Shown: positions 8,073 to 17,413 of the stretch, piece by piece
How the letters are laid out: each line of letters begins with the position of its first letter
Numbering within the stretch: the first letter of the stretch is position 1
NCBI RefSeq assembly: GCF_001696455.1
Contig: NZ_MAUJ01000002.1
Coordinates: 1-64,000, forward strand
DNA: 64,000 nucleotides
Direction of reading: 5' to 3'
Origin: Pseudoalteromonas luteoviolacea
GTDB lineage: Bacteria > Pseudomonadota > Gammaproteobacteria > Enterobacterales > Alteromonadaceae
The notes under the pieces: model-generated
Told to the model about the DNA's origin: nothing
Databases searched by the model: none
What the model saw: the letters and a program-made list of their open reading frames with translations, nothing else
Translations under genes and position numbers: made by a program

Positions 8073-8933
8073 TTAACTAAGGGCATCACGCACTGTGGCG
8101 CGTTTGCTTTTGCTAACAGGCACCACTTCGCCATTCGACAAACATAAATCACCATGGCCCGAGCGATGATTCTTAAGTGATTGGATCTTAGACAGGTTGA
8201 CAAGATACGAGCGGTGACATCTCACAAACTGACCATCATCAAGCAACTGCTCCAGCTCTTTGAGCGTTTTCCTAACAAGGTGTACATTATTGCTTGTTTT
8301 GATCTCAAGGTAGTTTCCACATGCTTGAACAAAGTAGACTTCGTCGTGATTAAGCTCAATGCTTGGGTTATCTAACTTCAGTACACTTTGACTGCCTTGA
8401 TTTGACGGCGCCTGTTCATAGGTTGAAGCTGGCAAACAAGGTGCATTAGATGTTTTTAGTTGTAACTGGTGCGTATGTGCTGGTGTATTTGAAGCGGGCT
8501 GCGTTTCTCCGTCAATCCTACGCATCATTTTCCACACAACGACAATCGCAACAAAGGCAATTACATGCTTGTGCCAGCTATAAAACAAGCTTTCTTGCCA
8601 ATGCAACTCTTCAGTGTAAACATCAACAAATGTACTTACAAATAGTGCAAAGCCAATTGCATAAAAACCTGTCACCGCATAATTTAATATCGGTCTTTGT
8701 TGATTGCGAGACGCATTCAAGACAAAACAAATAGGGGGAGTCATTACAAGCCAAACACCAAACTCCTTTAAAGACCAACCTATGGAGGAAATGATGTCTA
8801 CTTGTTCTTTTGCAATGAGTAAACTGTGGGCCGTGCAATTAAGACATACTGCAGCCAGCACAAAGAGCCAACCGATTAATATCAATTGATAATCTTCAAA
8901 TCGTCTTAGGTTGTTTAGAATCGAATGCCCCAT
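8073..8933 (-). CDS. Membrane-anchored LytTR-domain transcriptional regulator
   Basis: A 286-aa protein with four predicted membrane helices in the first 140 residues (for example YQLILIGWLFVLAAVCLNC) and a C-terminal LytTR DNA-binding domain at about 187-285. The LytTR domain is recognised by EVYFVQACGNYLEIKTS, LKELEQLL and FVRCHRSYLVNL. There is no receiver or kinase domain, so the membrane part probably senses the signal directly. A Gln/Ser/Asn-rich linker (about 145-180) separates the two parts. The start is ATG 8933 behind AGGGGCG. It is next to a cytochrome b561, so a respiratory or redox signal is possible but unproven. Confidence 0.88.
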   Translation of the reverse strand: MGHSILNNLRRFEDYQLILIGWLFVLAAVCLNCTAHSLLIAKEQVDIISSIGWSLKEFGVWLVMTPPICFVLNASRNQQRPILNYAVTGFYAIGFALFVSTFVDVYTEELHWQESLFYSWHKHVIAFVAIVVVWKMMRRIDGETQPASNTPAHTHQLQLKTSNAPCLPASTYEQAPSNQGSQSVLKLDNPSIELNHDEVYFVQACGNYLEIKTSNNVHLVRKTLKELEQLLDDGQFVRCHRSYLVNLSKIQSLKNHRSGHGDLCLSNGEVVPVSKSKRATVRDALS

Positions 8934-9078
8934 TTTCGCCCCTGCTATCTATTTTTCCAAAACCATTAGATGAACAGAGCCAGTGTACCTTTTTATTGAA
9001 AAGTAACAACCTTACTCAGTATTTATTACTTTGGCGCCAAATAGCGGCTGAAAATAGCCTGTAGCGGAGTTTTAATAT

Positions 9079-9112
9079 TATATAACTGCGCCGGCATGGG
9101 CGCAGTTATATA
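9079..9112 (-). terminator. Strong 14-bp stem-loop downstream of the DUF1501 gene
   Basis: A near-perfect hairpin (TATATAACTGCGCC / GGCGCAGTTATATA, 6-nt loop) lies just past the 3' end of the minus-strand gene at 9123. No clear U-run follows on the minus strand, so it may act as an mRNA-stabilising stem or a weak terminator. Confidence 0.55.
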
Positions 9113-9122
9113 GCTTGGCGTT

Positions 9123-10475
9123 TTAAGCAAACAAATTAGGGGTTTGACCAAATTTGCTCAAGTTTGGAAAAACATCGTTTAACGTTGTATCGTCCAACCC
9201 AAGCCAACGCCCTAATGAGGCCGCATATTGATCCACAGCCATGGTGGGGATCAAACGGCCGCTACCAGCATCGAGTTCATGATTGAACTCAGCTTGAGGA
9301 ATATCACCGAAAATCGTTCCGCCGTTTATTGCCCCTCCCATTAAAAAGTGATGAGCTCCCCATCCATGGTCGGTGCCATCACCATTAATAGCCAATGTTC
9401 GACCAAAATCAGATGCGGTGAAAAGCGTCACATTATTACTTAATCCCATGCTTTCCATCGCGCCATTAAATGCGGTCAGTGCGCCATCAAGCGCGGCCTG
9501 TAGCCTAGGGAGGCTTCTGACTTGTTCAGAGTGCGTATCAAACCCGCCCATCGCAACCACAAAAATTTGTCGCTTGGTTTGCAGTTGTTCTCGAATTGCA
9601 ATGGCTCTTGTAACAGACTCTAATTGACGACCAAGTGACGTTTTTGGAAACTCTGCAATATTAACCGTTTGACCAGAAATCGCTTGGTTGTACATTGCAT
9701 TGGCTTCAAAAGATTGATTTATTTTTGCACTCAAGTCTTGTTCGAGGATGTTATCGGTCTGATGTCCAAGTGCACTAAAGTGAGCTTGCACCTCATCATT
9801 TCCAGCAAACTGTGCTAACACATCAATGGTTGCGGCCTTGCCGTCCGTTACATGATAAGGCGTGGTGTTTGTACCTGTGACTAACAAGCCAGCGCTTGAA
9901 GTTGTGATTGCAGAGAACGTATTCGCCTGCTGTGCGCCAGAGTTAATCAAGGCATCATTGAGCTTGCCAGCCCAACCAAACTGCGCCCCCTCCGCTTTAC
10001 CAGACATCCAAGTACTTTGCTGATCATTATGCGAGAATAACCTTGATGGTAACTTGGCGGTCTCAGCCTGTATTTGGCTTGCAGTCACAGGCTCAAGCAA
10101 AGGGCCAACATTACCTACAATTGATAGCTTGCCTTGCTGGTATAAATTTGCGATCCCCGCCATTTCTGGAGGTAAGGCGAATTGCCTCCCTGCAAATCTC
10201 GCTGGCGTGTTAATTGGTTTTAACCCCGCCAAATCACGTTTGGTTGTGTACTGATTTAGTAATGGCTGTCTAATTTGTGCCCATTTGTTATAGCTGTCAG
10301 TATCGAATGGAATAACCGTGTCGTGATTGTCCATTCCCCCATATAAAAATACACATACTAATGCTCGGTACTCATCACCTTCTACCGCAGTGTTTGCCAA
10401 TACCTCTCCCATGTTCAAAATAGAAGAAGCCACTACACTTGCACTCGCACTTTTCAAGAAATTACGTCTATTCAT
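9123..10475 (-). CDS. DUF1501 family protein with Tat signal
   Basis: A 450-aa member of DUF1501, an alkaline-phosphatase-fold family of unknown function. The N-terminus (NRRNFLKSASASVV) is a twin-arginine signal, so the folded protein should be exported. Family features seen include VCVFLYGGMDNHDTV, LFSHNDQQSTW, VAMGGFDTHSEQ, FTASDFGRT and DHGWGAHHFLMGG, the usual metal-site-like His/Asp/Asn positions. An excellent GGAGGT precedes ATG 10475. It lies 11 bp after the DUF1800 gene, and the two families nearly always travel together, so they form an operon and probably act together outside the cytoplasm. Confidence 0.9.
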   Translation of the reverse strand: MNRRNFLKSASASVVASSILNMGEVLANTAVEGDEYRALVCVFLYGGMDNHDTVIPFDTDSYNKWAQIRQPLLNQYTTKRDLAGLKPINTPARFAGRQFALPPEMAGIANLYQQGKLSIVGNVGPLLEPVTASQIQAETAKLPSRLFSHNDQQSTWMSGKAEGAQFGWAGKLNDALINSGAQQANTFSAITTSSAGLLVTGTNTTPYHVTDGKAATIDVLAQFAGNDEVQAHFSALGHQTDNILEQDLSAKINQSFEANAMYNQAISGQTVNIAEFPKTSLGRQLESVTRAIAIREQLQTKRQIFVVAMGGFDTHSEQVRSLPRLQAALDGALTAFNGAMESMGLSNNVTLFTASDFGRTLAINGDGTDHGWGAHHFLMGGAINGGTIFGDIPQAEFNHELDAGSGRLIPTMAVDQYAASLGRWLGLDDTTLNDVFPNLSKFGQTPNLFA

Positions 10476-10486
10476 AGTATTACCTC

Positions 10487-12406
10487 CTATTTTTGAACCA
10501 AGTAATCTGGCGAAGACATCACCATAAGAATTGCTAAATGAACACGAGGCAAAAGGCCATCATCCTCATCGCTTGGGACTTTGGATAACGCAGTCGTGAT
10601 ATTTTGTTTTGTTTGATCACTTAGCTGCTGAGCACATAATAGCAAGTCTAAATAGGCAACTAGCTCAGTAGGAGAGTCTGCAATTTCTAGTAGTGGGTCA
10701 TAATTGGGTCTAAAACTCTGCAACGCCTTCTGGAGATCGAACTCAACACCTATCTCATCGAATTCTTCTTTTAGTTCATCGACATCGGCTTCTTGTTGCT
10801 GACCCATTACAAAGTAGGTCATAAAGTTTATATAGCCGGGAATGGAACTTGCGTTTGTTATTTGCAATTCAGGCGCCACTAAACCAAGTTCGGCACTTTT
10901 ACTGCCCGGCGCTTTATATCCCGGACGAAAATAATTAAACACGCTCGGAGAACGGTAGGGGTGTTGTCCTAAATCTGCTGTTGCGCCTGTTTCCCATAAT
11001 TGTGGAATATATTGAGGTTCAATATTTTCCACATTGAAAGCCCTTGCCCAATGGGTAAAGCGTAAAATGGGCTCGCGTATTTTACCGCCCTTGTCAGCTG
11101 CTTGTGTTCGAGCTTCTTCGTCAAACAAAATTGCAGCGAATGTTGCTGCGAGATCGCCTCGACCTGATGACCCGACACTTGAACCATCTGGTAACTCATA
11201 GACTCCAGACTCAAAGGCACTTACCACACGAGAGATATACTCTGGACTTGGGTTTGAAGTAACAAGCCTTTGAATTAACTGCTTACCCACAAAAGGCGCT
11301 AGATTCGCATGATTGAATATATGGTCTAATGCCTGTGTAATAGAGGCCTTTGCACCCGTTCCAGCAGGGATGGTCAAACCTAAAAATACTTTATCTTTTT
11401 CTGAGTGTGATTCAGGAAAGATTTGCATCGGCTTGGTAAATCGCGTGTTGATGAGCTCTTCGGGATCGTCTTCATTCAAATTTAAACCGGTAAACACTCT
11501 GGCCAAGCCTGTAATGTCGGTGTTGTTGTATAGCTCCACTGGCGCATCTTCACTATTCAGTTGCACACTGCCATCTTTATTCAGCGCGACGATACCCAAT
11601 GTAAATAATTGCAGTAGCTCTCGGGCGTAATTTTCATCAGGCATCCTGCCGGTTTGCTCGTTGCCTTTTTCACTGCCCATGTAAGTTAAGTAGTGGCCCA
11701 TTGCAGGAGAGTAAGTCACCAGCTCTAGAATACTACGGTAGTTACCGAAGGCATTTTGAATCAGTATATCTTGATAGGCAGCAACGGCTTCTGGAATGTC
11801 TGTTAGCACTTCACCGCCTGCATTTGAAACCACCAAGAGTTCAGACAACGCAAACGCCATTCTCTGTCTGAGTTGATCCTCTCCTGCAATGCTATTTCGC
11901 CAAAAAGCAAGGGAGGTCTGCTCAATATGAAATAAGTTAAATCCATCGTCCGGGTCATCTGGTGCCGCAGCAACTACCGAAGGCAAAACTAAGCTAGCAG
12001 GTTGTTCCATTTGGGCCTTAAACCATTCAGACGCACTCTTTTCATGTAAGGACACAATTTGCGCAGGTGTTGCACCAAATGTGGCTTGCTGTATGAACTG
12101 AGAAACTTGTTGTTTTGATGAAAAAGTGTCGTCAGACTGAGTCGAATCGCTCTGATCTCCGTTATCTTGGTCGGAACCACTCTGGTCTGAACCGTCTTGA
12201 CCTGAATTATCATCGCCCGAGGTATCTCCGCCTTGGTTGTTGTTATTATTGGTATTATCTTGACCCGTATTAGGACTTTGAGTTGATGTGCTATTCGAAA
12301 CGTCACCATTGCTACTTTGTTCACTACCTCCACCGCCACCACAGCCGACTAACAAGCTGAAAAATAGCACAAAGGTATAGTGCAAGATGGTACTTTTTAT
12401 TGTCAT
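10487..12406 (-). CDS. DUF1800 family lipoprotein
   Basis: A 639-aa protein with a lipoprotein signal (FFSLLVGC, Cys22). A long low-complexity linker at about 28-95, rich in Ser, Thr, Asn, Gln, Asp and Gly, precedes the DUF1800 domain. Family hallmarks are FIQQATFGATPAQI, NPSPEYISRV, MPDENYARELLQLFTLG and YNNTDITGLARVFTG. The linker suggests tethering at a distance from the membrane. It starts the DUF1800-DUF1501 operon. Its promoter region holds ATACAA-N2-TTGTAT at 12493-12506, matching the site before the nearby response regulator gene, which suggests direct control. The biochemical function of the family is not established. Confidence 0.9.
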   Translation of the reverse strand: MTIKSTILHYTFVLFFSLLVGCGGGGGSEQSSNGDVSNSTSTQSPNTGQDNTNNNNNQGGDTSGDDNSGQDGSDQSGSDQDNGDQSDSTQSDDTFSSKQQVSQFIQQATFGATPAQIVSLHEKSASEWFKAQMEQPASLVLPSVVAAAPDDPDDGFNLFHIEQTSLAFWRNSIAGEDQLRQRMAFALSELLVVSNAGGEVLTDIPEAVAAYQDILIQNAFGNYRSILELVTYSPAMGHYLTYMGSEKGNEQTGRMPDENYARELLQLFTLGIVALNKDGSVQLNSEDAPVELYNNTDITGLARVFTGLNLNEDDPEELINTRFTKPMQIFPESHSEKDKVFLGLTIPAGTGAKASITQALDHIFNHANLAPFVGKQLIQRLVTSNPSPEYISRVVSAFESGVYELPDGSSVGSSGRGDLAATFAAILFDEEARTQAADKGGKIREPILRFTHWARAFNVENIEPQYIPQLWETGATADLGQHPYRSPSVFNYFRPGYKAPGSKSAELGLVAPELQITNASSIPGYINFMTYFVMGQQQEADVDELKEEFDEIGVEFDLQKALQSFRPNYDPLLEIADSPTELVAYLDLLLCAQQLSDQTKQNITTALSKVPSDEDDGLLPRVHLAILMVMSSPDYLVQK

Positions 12407-12480
12407 GATCTGGCCCCATGCTTATTGTTATCACTGTCATAAGTGTAGAGCCAAATCCCGTTTTTGTGTTTTACACTTCT

Positions 12481-12506
12481 CATACAAGAAGCATACAAAA
12501 TTGTAT
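12481..12506. promoter_or_regulatory. Predicted operator: CATACAA direct repeat and ATACAA-AA-TTGTAT palindrome
   Basis: CATACAA occurs at 12481-12487 and again at 12492-12498, 11 bp apart (one helical turn, as OmpR-type regulators prefer). The second copy is part of the palindrome ATACAA-AA-TTGTAT (12493-12506). The site is 75-100 bp upstream of the DUF1800 start and just past the kinase stop. The reverse complement of the same 14-mer lies before the response regulator gene at 14623-14636. Confidence 0.6.
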
Positions 12507-12515
12507 AGTTCGCAA

Positions 12516-13898
12516 TTATGATGTGGATATTGGGACTTCAATATTAAAAACCGCGCCCTTTTGTCCGGGTAGCAGGTCTAGTTTTGCACCGTGAACCTGA
12601 CAAATCGCCTTAACAATGCTAAGTCCGAGTCCGTTTCCTGGTTTAGAGCGACTGATATCTGCACGATAGAACCTCTCAAAAACATGAGGCTGGTCACTTT
12701 TGGCAATACCCGGACCATTATCCCCAATTTGTAATAGCGCTGACCCCGTATGACTTTGCAAACGCAGCCACACTTGTGCATCATAGTTGCTGTACTCAAG
12801 TGCATTTTCTAGCAAATTACAAATGAGCTGGCTGAGTAAATCAGCATCCCCAAAACAGATCACGTCTTTAACTGTGGAAATTTCGAGTGTGCGACCTGAG
12901 TCCTCAAACACGGGCAAATAACTCTGTGCCAAGTCATAGATCAATTCAGATAGGTTAAGCTTTACAAACTTTTCTTTGTGCTGGCCTGATTCAATACTAT
13001 TCAGACGAACCAAATTATTGAAGGTTGAAATGACAGCATTTAAATCATTGCTCGCATGGTTTAGGTGCGTTTCAATTAGGTGTGGGTCATTAATATCATG
13101 CTGCATACTTTGCAAGCGATTGGCCACTCTCGAAAGCGGTGTTTTCAAGTCATGCGCAATACCCACTGACATGGTCTTCATGTTACCGTGTAAATCGGTT
13201 ATCTCATCTAGCATCTCGTTAATGCTCTTTGCCAAATCTCTATCACCACTTGCGTGCTTAGGCACGGATAAGCGAACCGAGTCTGGCGCTTTAGCAATAT
13301 CTAGTAGCTGCTTATCGATACTGGACCTTTTTACTTGATCACGAACCTGAATATAAATAAAGAGGCCGAACAGGCTTATCGCAAAAAGGGTTACAAAATA
13401 CAAATACACTTGCCAAATTGCAGCTGCAATAAAACGACTTTCATAGCTTTTCGGCTGCAAAATCGTAACCGACAAGGACTCGTCTAAATCAACCCGAATA
13501 GTTAAAAGCTCAAACTGCCGAGCGCTATCAAAGCGCAAGGTTTGCCACTTCGCAGTCTCTTGTGCCGCAAAACTTAGCTGACTCCCGAGCAACAATTGGC
13601 CAGATTGTACGACTTTAAACAAATTATCATGCTCATCTAAGCGTTCTAAACTTTGACTACGATTCCAAATAGGCATTTCGTCAAGTTCCAAATCGTCTAG
13701 TATCCAGTCTAATCCATGTTCTTCATATTGCGATTTAAGTTCTTCTGTTAATTCAGTCAATTCACTTTCTTGCTCTTTCGAAATTGAATTAATCAAAACA
13801 CTGCCACATAAAGCGAATAGGGCAGTGCAAAGCACCGTTATCACACTCGTCAGAAAAAGTGCATGTTTAAAGTTATAAGGTTTTAAAAGGTTAATCAT
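12516..13898 (-). CDS. Sensor histidine kinase (OmpR-partner type)
   Basis: A 460-aa two-helix membrane kinase. TM1 is near residues 8-30, a periplasmic region of about 130 residues follows, and TM2 is near 160-180. Then come HAMP and HisKA with AHDLKTPLSR (phospho-acceptor His249). HATPase_c has NLLENALEY, GDNGPGIA and GNGLGLSIV. I chose ATG 13898, which overlaps the response regulator stop by 8 nt (ATGATTAA); an ATG at 13925 would add nine residues inside that gene. It pairs with the regulator at 13891-14568 and lies upstream of the DUF1800/DUF1501 operon. The signal sensed cannot be told from sequence. Confidence 0.9.
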   Translation of the reverse strand: MINLLKPYNFKHALFLTSVITVLCTALFALCGSVLINSISKEQESELTELTEELKSQYEEHGLDWILDDLELDEMPIWNRSQSLERLDEHDNLFKVVQSGQLLLGSQLSFAAQETAKWQTLRFDSARQFELLTIRVDLDESLSVTILQPKSYESRFIAAAIWQVYLYFVTLFAISLFGLFIYIQVRDQVKRSSIDKQLLDIAKAPDSVRLSVPKHASGDRDLAKSINEMLDEITDLHGNMKTMSVGIAHDLKTPLSRVANRLQSMQHDINDPHLIETHLNHASNDLNAVISTFNNLVRLNSIESGQHKEKFVKLNLSELIYDLAQSYLPVFEDSGRTLEISTVKDVICFGDADLLSQLICNLLENALEYSNYDAQVWLRLQSHTGSALLQIGDNGPGIAKSDQPHVFERFYRADISRSKPGNGLGLSIVKAICQVHGAKLDLLPGQKGAVFNIEVPISTS

Positions 13899-14568
13899 GA
13901 TCAGAAATAATGTACCCGCAACCACGAATGGTTTTTATCAACTCAGTGTCAAAAGGCTTGTCCACCTTATTTCTTAGGCGACTAACATGGGTTTGCACCA
14001 AACTCGTTTTAGGGTCGAAATTAAAGCCCCATACTTTTTCTAATAACATGGTTTTGGTTACCAGTTGTCCAGGATTCAACATTAAATATTCGAGAATTTG
14101 ATATTCCTTCGGATTTAGATCTAACGCTTGACCGCCTCTCGACACTTTACGTGCAGTGCGCTCTAAACGCAGATCAGCAATATTCAGTGACAGGGCTTCT
14201 TGCTTTAATGGCGTTCGGCGTGTAAGCGCCTTCAACCTTGCATATAACTCCGAAAAGTCGAATGGCTTTACTAAGTAGTCATCAGCGCCGGCATCTAAAC
14301 CAGATACGCGATCAGCCGTTTCGCTTAACGCCGTCAACATGATAATGGGTGTAACAACATTACTGCCTCTCAAAATACGTACAGCATCTATGCCGTCCAT
14401 CTTTGGCAGTAATCGGTCAAATATGATTACATCAAATTCTTCGCTAGTGGCCAGTACCATCCCTTGTTGCGCTGTACCAACATGATGAGCGGTGTCGCCA
14501 TTTTGCTCAAGTCCTCGTTTAATGAAGTCAGCGGTATCAAAATCATCTTCAACAATAAGTACTTTCAT
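13891..14568 (-). CDS. OmpR/PhoB-family response regulator
   Basis: A 225-aa protein with a receiver domain (acid pocket E7/D8/D9, phospho-acceptor Asp51 in IIFDRLLPKMDG, conserved Lys in YLVKPFDF) and a C-terminal winged-helix domain (PKEYQILEYLM, LLEKVWGFNFDP, VSRLRNKVDKPF, IKTIRGCGYI). It overlaps its kinase gene by 8 nt. A palindrome ATACAA-TT-TTGTAT lies 55-68 bp upstream of the start. The same site lies before the DUF1800 operon, so the regulator probably controls itself and that operon. Confidence 0.92.
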   Translation of the reverse strand: MKVLIVEDDFDTADFIKRGLEQNGDTAHHVGTAQQGMVLATSEEFDVIIFDRLLPKMDGIDAVRILRGSNVVTPIIMLTALSETADRVSGLDAGADDYLVKPFDFSELYARLKALTRRTPLKQEALSLNIADLRLERTARKVSRGGQALDLNPKEYQILEYLMLNPGQLVTKTMLLEKVWGFNFDPKTSLVQTHVSRLRNKVDKPFDTELIKTIRGCGYIISDHD

Positions 14569-14622
14569 ATCATCGTTAATTGTCTTTTTTTACAGTGTAA
14601 CCGATTAGTGATGATCGCTGAG

Positions 14623-14636
14623 ATACAATTTTGTAT
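14623..14636. promoter_or_regulatory. Predicted operator ATACAA-TT-TTGTAT before the response regulator
   Basis: This 14-bp palindrome is the exact reverse complement of the one at 12493-12506. It lies 55-68 bp upstream of the response regulator start, a typical promoter position. Autoregulation is the simplest reading. Confidence 0.6.
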
Positions 14637-14651
14637 GAATGTTGAAATAAG

Positions 14652-14674
14652 AAGGCCAGCATGACGCTGACCTT
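14652..14674 (-). terminator. Stem-loop terminator of the S9 peptidase gene
   Basis: A 9-bp stem (on the minus strand AAGGTCAGC / GCTGGCCTT, one U-G wobble) with a 5-nt loop lies 30-50 bases past the stop of the minus-strand S9 gene. CTTATTTC follows. Confidence 0.6.
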
Positions 14675-14704
14675 GGAGTTTAAGTTGGTTGTGAAACTAT
14701 ATTG

Positions 14705-16759
14705 TTATAATTTACTGGTATCTACTTTCAGAGAAGCGAGATGTGCTTGAATTTTTGCGTCCACATTCTTCGATTTAGTCCCACCTAAATGGGTCGCAAA
14801 GAAAGCTTCCATCGCAATAACTGTGGCAACTTTATTGTCGTGCTTTTTGAACCCATGCCCTTCATCTTTAGCTAAAATATACTCAACATTTCTACCTGTC
14901 TTATGTAATTCCCTCGCGATATTGTCAGACTCTAATTGCGTAACGCGCGGGTCATTTGCGCCTTGAATCAACATTAACGGTGTTTTAATTCTATCTACAA
15001 AATTAATCGGTGATCGTGATGCCATATCTTGTCTATCAGATTCGATTAAAGGGTCACCGACTGCTTTAAACCAAGTGCCTAAATAAGGACGATATACTTC
15101 AGGCCAAGACTCAACTAACGTGATCAAACTAGAAGGCCCTACGTATGATATCGCTGCTTGATATAAATCAGGTGTGAATGTAGTACCAGCAAGGGCAGCA
15201 TAGCCTCCATAAGATGCTCCCATAATGCCGATGCGTTTAGGGTCAGCAACTCCTCGTTCAATCAAAAACTTAACCCCATCGGTTAAATCCTGCTGCATTA
15301 AACCAGTGCCCCAATTACGTTCACCTTGCATCGTAAATCGTTTACCAAAGCCTAGAGAACCCCTAAAGTTAGGCTGCAATACCGCATAACCTCTGTTTGC
15401 AAAGAAGTGAGCAAAAGGGACAAAATAATTACTGCTGTAACCCCAGTAATCTCGATGCCAAGGACCGCCATGAGGTAGCACAATCAAAGGGAGATCTGTT
15501 TTTGCTTCTCGCGGTAATGTTAAATAAGCTTGTATCTGCTGACCATCCGACGCGGTATATGTAATACTTTTCCTAGTACCAAGTAGACTAGGATCTACTT
15601 TTGGCGTTTGATTTAGTAAATCGATGAATTGTTTAGTATTTTCCGAGTATACAAATTTTCGTTTTGGTCTTTGAGAGGAAGATACAGAGATGTGCCACTG
15701 ACTTTGCGCGTGATCAATTCTATCTACCAAAATATCAACGTCTTCGTTAAAGCTTGCATTAATTTCGGATAGCACATGCTTAGCAGAGTCTGTGAGCGGG
15801 TAATTTCTCAACCGACCGCCGTAATACGAAACAATCAAAGGCTTCCCCGCTTTATCAAACACAACATGATGTAAATCAGATTGGCTAATCGGGTCTTTAT
15901 GAGCAGTTGTTATCTTATCATTTGTTAAATCTACTAGGAGTAATTCTTGCTTATCTCTACCTTGAATATCGGCGCTTATATATGCTGTGCTTGTTTCTTT
16001 ATCATAGCTATGAAAATCAAAGCTCTCGCCGGGCAAAGAAGTCATCACGGCAACCCAATCGCCGTCCTTAAGCTTATATAGCGTGCTGGAATTATCTCTG
16101 TTTAAATTAGCGCCGAGCACTGTTTGGCCTTCATCATCGATAAACTGCGCAAAAAAACCCAATTCATTAATGAATACGTTGGTCATTTGCTTCGTATTCA
16201 TGTTTAAGTGAAAAAGATCGATTCGGCCTCTTTCATCATGGTTTGCATCAACAACCAGCACATCAGGCGAGGCCTCTAATTGCGACTGAAAACCATAGTT
16301 AACGTCGTCATGAGGCGTCAACCTTTCAAGTTTCGGTGTAAGACTCAAATCGTCTTCAAAGCTAAGCCTAAATATTTGGCTGTTCTCATTGCCTTCATTG
16401 TCCCTAAACACAAATAGCTCGTTACTGTTCGTAGACCATTGAAACCCATCTACACCGTCACGATAGTTGGTAAGCGGTGCCGCCTGATTTAACGTGCCAT
16501 TCTGAGGAACTACAAACAAGTTTTGTGCGCCCTCGTGGACTTTCATAAAAGCTATCCATTTACTGTCCTTCGACATAGAGACACCATGAATCTCACTTTT
16601 ATCGAAAATAGCTTCTACTGGAATAAGTGCGTTTTCAGCTGCTTGAAATTCTGCTGGCCGAGCAGAGTCCGTCGTCGTACCGCAGCCCGTTAGTAATAAG
16701 CCTGAACAGATTGCAGCGCTAATTAGTGACTTTTTAATCAAAGAAAATTTGTCTGTCAT
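14705..16759 (-). CDS. S9-family prolyl-oligopeptidase-like peptidase, lipoprotein
   Basis: A 684-aa exported serine peptidase. The lipobox LLLTGC puts the lipid at Cys26. A beta-propeller of WD/TolB-like repeats fills about residues 50-400. The alpha/beta hydrolase domain carries the nucleophile in GASYGGYAAL (about residue 517), the acid in QGANDPRV and the His in KDEGHGF, so the triad is complete. RDYWGYSSNYFVPFAHF and LQPNFRGSLGFG are typical of the acylaminoacyl/dipeptidyl-peptidase-like S9 branch. I chose ATG 16759 because GGAGTAT sits at the right distance. It likely trims peptides at the envelope. It is divergent from the DUF2975 gene. Confidence 0.92.
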   Translation of the reverse strand: MTDKFSLIKKSLISAAICSGLLLTGCGTTTDSARPAEFQAAENALIPVEAIFDKSEIHGVSMSKDSKWIAFMKVHEGAQNLFVVPQNGTLNQAAPLTNYRDGVDGFQWSTNSNELFVFRDNEGNENSQIFRLSFEDDLSLTPKLERLTPHDDVNYGFQSQLEASPDVLVVDANHDERGRIDLFHLNMNTKQMTNVFINELGFFAQFIDDEGQTVLGANLNRDNSSTLYKLKDGDWVAVMTSLPGESFDFHSYDKETSTAYISADIQGRDKQELLLVDLTNDKITTAHKDPISQSDLHHVVFDKAGKPLIVSYYGGRLRNYPLTDSAKHVLSEINASFNEDVDILVDRIDHAQSQWHISVSSSQRPKRKFVYSENTKQFIDLLNQTPKVDPSLLGTRKSITYTASDGQQIQAYLTLPREAKTDLPLIVLPHGGPWHRDYWGYSSNYFVPFAHFFANRGYAVLQPNFRGSLGFGKRFTMQGERNWGTGLMQQDLTDGVKFLIERGVADPKRIGIMGASYGGYAALAGTTFTPDLYQAAISYVGPSSLITLVESWPEVYRPYLGTWFKAVGDPLIESDRQDMASRSPINFVDRIKTPLMLIQGANDPRVTQLESDNIARELHKTGRNVEYILAKDEGHGFKKHDNKVATVIAMEAFFATHLGGTKSKNVDAKIQAHLASLKVDTSKL

Positions 16760-16895
16760 AGTGAGATACTCCGTAATCAACTTAAAAACATCATTGCATG
16801 AATATTTATTATTGTAAAACGATAATTTTATGTTTTTTTACAGCAATTATTTTATGTGTTACCATTGCCATAGTTTAATTTTGGAGTGCCTATGC

Positions 16896-17411
16896 ATGTC
16901 ACCGTACGCATATAAAGTACAAAAACTCAGTAAAACCGTTCGATGGTCAATACTGGGGGTTTCTGCGATTGTTTTACTTTTTATGAGTTATCAATTGTTG
17001 ATAAATGGCCAAATAAGATACATCGATAGCAGACCTTTTATGACGTTATGGGAATCAAATGAGGTCAGTCGCACCATCTTGTTTCTTGCATCTGCGCCAA
17101 CACTGTTTTTGGTGTTTTTTAGCATTTACTGGATGAACAAGTTGCTCTTAGAATTTCAACAAGGCGACTTTTTCAGTCACACATCATTTCGTTGTTACAT
17201 TGGGTTTGTTTGGACAAAAATTATCGCCATCTTGTATGGTACCGTGCTTAATTTCGCGATGGGTATGTGGCATTCAAAATTTTATGAGTCAACAGATCTC
17301 GTGGTTAAGATAGAATTTGGATACCTTACAACACTGGTACTCCTTGCTATTGTTGCGCACCTACTCAAGGCCGCTAAAGCGCTAGAAGACGAAAATAAAG
17401 AGTTTGTTTAA
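16896..17411 (+). CDS. DUF2975 family membrane protein
   Basis: A 171-aa protein with four hydrophobic segments (near residues 17-37, 65-85, 105-125 and 140-160) fitting DUF2975. The start at 16896 has GGAGTG upstream. An earlier ATG at 16830 would add a Cys-rich stretch without a good binding site. It ends 2 bp before a small XRE-type repressor gene, the standard pairing of this family. The function is unknown, probably in membrane-linked signalling with the repressor. Confidence 0.8.
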   Translation: MSPYAYKVQKLSKTVRWSILGVSAIVLLFMSYQLLINGQIRYIDSRPFMTLWESNEVSRTILFLASAPTLFLVFFSIYWMNKLLLEFQQGDFFSHTSFRCYIGFVWTKIIAILYGTVLNFAMGMWHSKFYESTDLVVKIEFGYLTTLVLLAIVAHLLKAAKALEDENKEFV

Positions 17412-17413
17412 CC

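Noticed and set aside
8450..8734. 94-codon plus-strand frame
   Set aside because: It is antisense to the LytTR regulator gene, with no ribosome binding site or family match.
11989..12342. 117-codon minus-strand frame
   Set aside because: It lies in another frame of the DUF1800 lipoprotein gene, whose low-complexity linker gives open shadow frames.
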